In this document: positions 63,791-64,000 of the stretch, one piece after another | Position numbering within the stretch: the stretch's first letter is position 1 | How the letters are laid out: the number at the start of each line of letters is the position of its first letter | NCBI RefSeq assembly: GCF_016901995.1 | Contig: NZ_JACJLE010000004.1 | Coordinates: 38,745-102,744 of the forward strand | DNA length: 64,000 nt | DNA from: Bacteroides caecigallinarum | Lineage (GTDB): Bacteria > Bacteroidota > Bacteroidia > Bacteroidales > Bacteroidaceae | Direction: 5' to 3' | Position numbers and translations under genes: made by a program | The notes under the pieces: model-generated | Seen by the model: the letters and a program-made list of their open reading frames with translations, nothing else | Told to the model about the DNA's origin: nothing | Database searches by the model: none

Positions 63791-63878
63791 ACGTGCGCAC
63801 ATTTGATCTAAAACGTGCGCACGTTTTGTTTCGAATGAACGCCCGTTTTAAGTGAAACGTGCGCACGCTTGAAAATAT
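63791..63878 (+). repeat. Dispersed repeat element, copy 3 (four 22-bp units, degenerate leader)
   Basis: Units begin at 63791, 63813, 63835 and 63857, again 22 bases apart and in the same orientation as copies 1 and 2. The leader before it (about 63751-63790, with TGCTGTT, ATTTCC and CTGAAAAAA) is recognisable but shortened. The rest of the gap to 64000 holds GGTTGTCAGTT twice (63910 and 63973) and nothing else recognisable. Confidence 0.88.
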
Positions 63879-64000
63879 GCTTTTTGGGTAGCTGAAGTGT
63901 ACTGAATTTGGTTGTCAGTTTGTGTTGTAACTCCTGACCAAGTTGACTGGTTAAACATTATATTCCTAACAAGGTTGTCAGTTATGCAAAAGTACAACAA

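Noticed and set aside
63791..63878. CRISPR-like array
   Set aside because: The 22-base units are contiguous without unique spacers, always four, and no cas genes are near.
63900..64000. Repeated GGTTGTCAGTT at the right edge
   Set aside because: Only two short copies 63 bases apart in AT-rich sequence, cut by the window edge; too little to name.

Overview
The window looks like chromosomal DNA from a gut Bacteroidales bacterium of the Bacteroides/Phocaeicola type. The evidence is the SusC/SusD pair with a DUF3823 lipoprotein, a hybrid two-component regulator with a propeller sensor, a BtuG-like surface lipoprotein, the Bacteroidetes-only families DUF3822 and DUF4924, and promoters that fit the -7 consensus TAnnTTTG with almost no Shine-Dalgarno sequences. 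No insertion sequence, integrase, CRISPR array or rRNA was seen.

Layout. 1-12.1 kb is ordinary core genome: aroB (cut by the window edge), a small membrane protein, a TonB-receptor-like outer membrane protein, cardiolipin synthase, rsmD with DUF3822 and a pilin-like membrane protein, a RecD-like helicase, a MATE exporter, birA, yraN, a ribbon-helix-helix-like protein and tadA. 12.2-34.0 kb is an accessory glycan-utilisation locus bracketed by two copies of a dispersed repeat, with tRNA-Lys just beyond the right copy. It holds a membrane-spanning Kelch/SARP-like regulator, a modular lipoprotein, a GH76 lipoprotein, SusC, SusD, DUF3823, an unclassified TIM-barrel putative glycosidase, a DUF4965 'glutaminase-like' lipoprotein, a GH92 enzyme whose usual catalytic Glu reads as Gln, and GH125. 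GH76 plus GH125 point to an alpha-1,6-mannan backbone; the GH92 variant hints at mannosyl-phosphate linkages.

34.4-41.1 kb holds a lipoprotein, superoxide dismutase and a nitrogen-assimilation block (porin-like protein, PII, ammonium transporter, glutamine synthetase III). 41.3-43.3 kb has a HAD phosphatase, a DUF2490 barrel and a nitroreductase. 43.3-50.0 kb is a complete vitamin B12 uptake operon on the minus strand under a cobalamin riboswitch: BtuB-like receptor, BtuG-like propeller, BtuF, BtuC, BtuD. 50.1-55.3 kb holds a split chromate transporter pair and an orphan hybrid two-component system. 55.5-63.6 kb has purL, a LysE/DUF4924/rfbD operon, prfC and a small PepSY-like secreted protein. 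A third copy of the dispersed repeat lies near the right end.

The strongest leads are: (i) the mannan-type locus controlled by what appears to be a one-component membrane-bound SARP-like regulator, with helically phased TTAACCCT repeats placed over the -33 region of the structural operon; (ii) the GH92 Glu-to-Gln change; (iii) the unclassified TIM-barrel enzyme; and (iv) a repeat element made of a 47-bp leader and four exact 22-bp units that brackets the locus.
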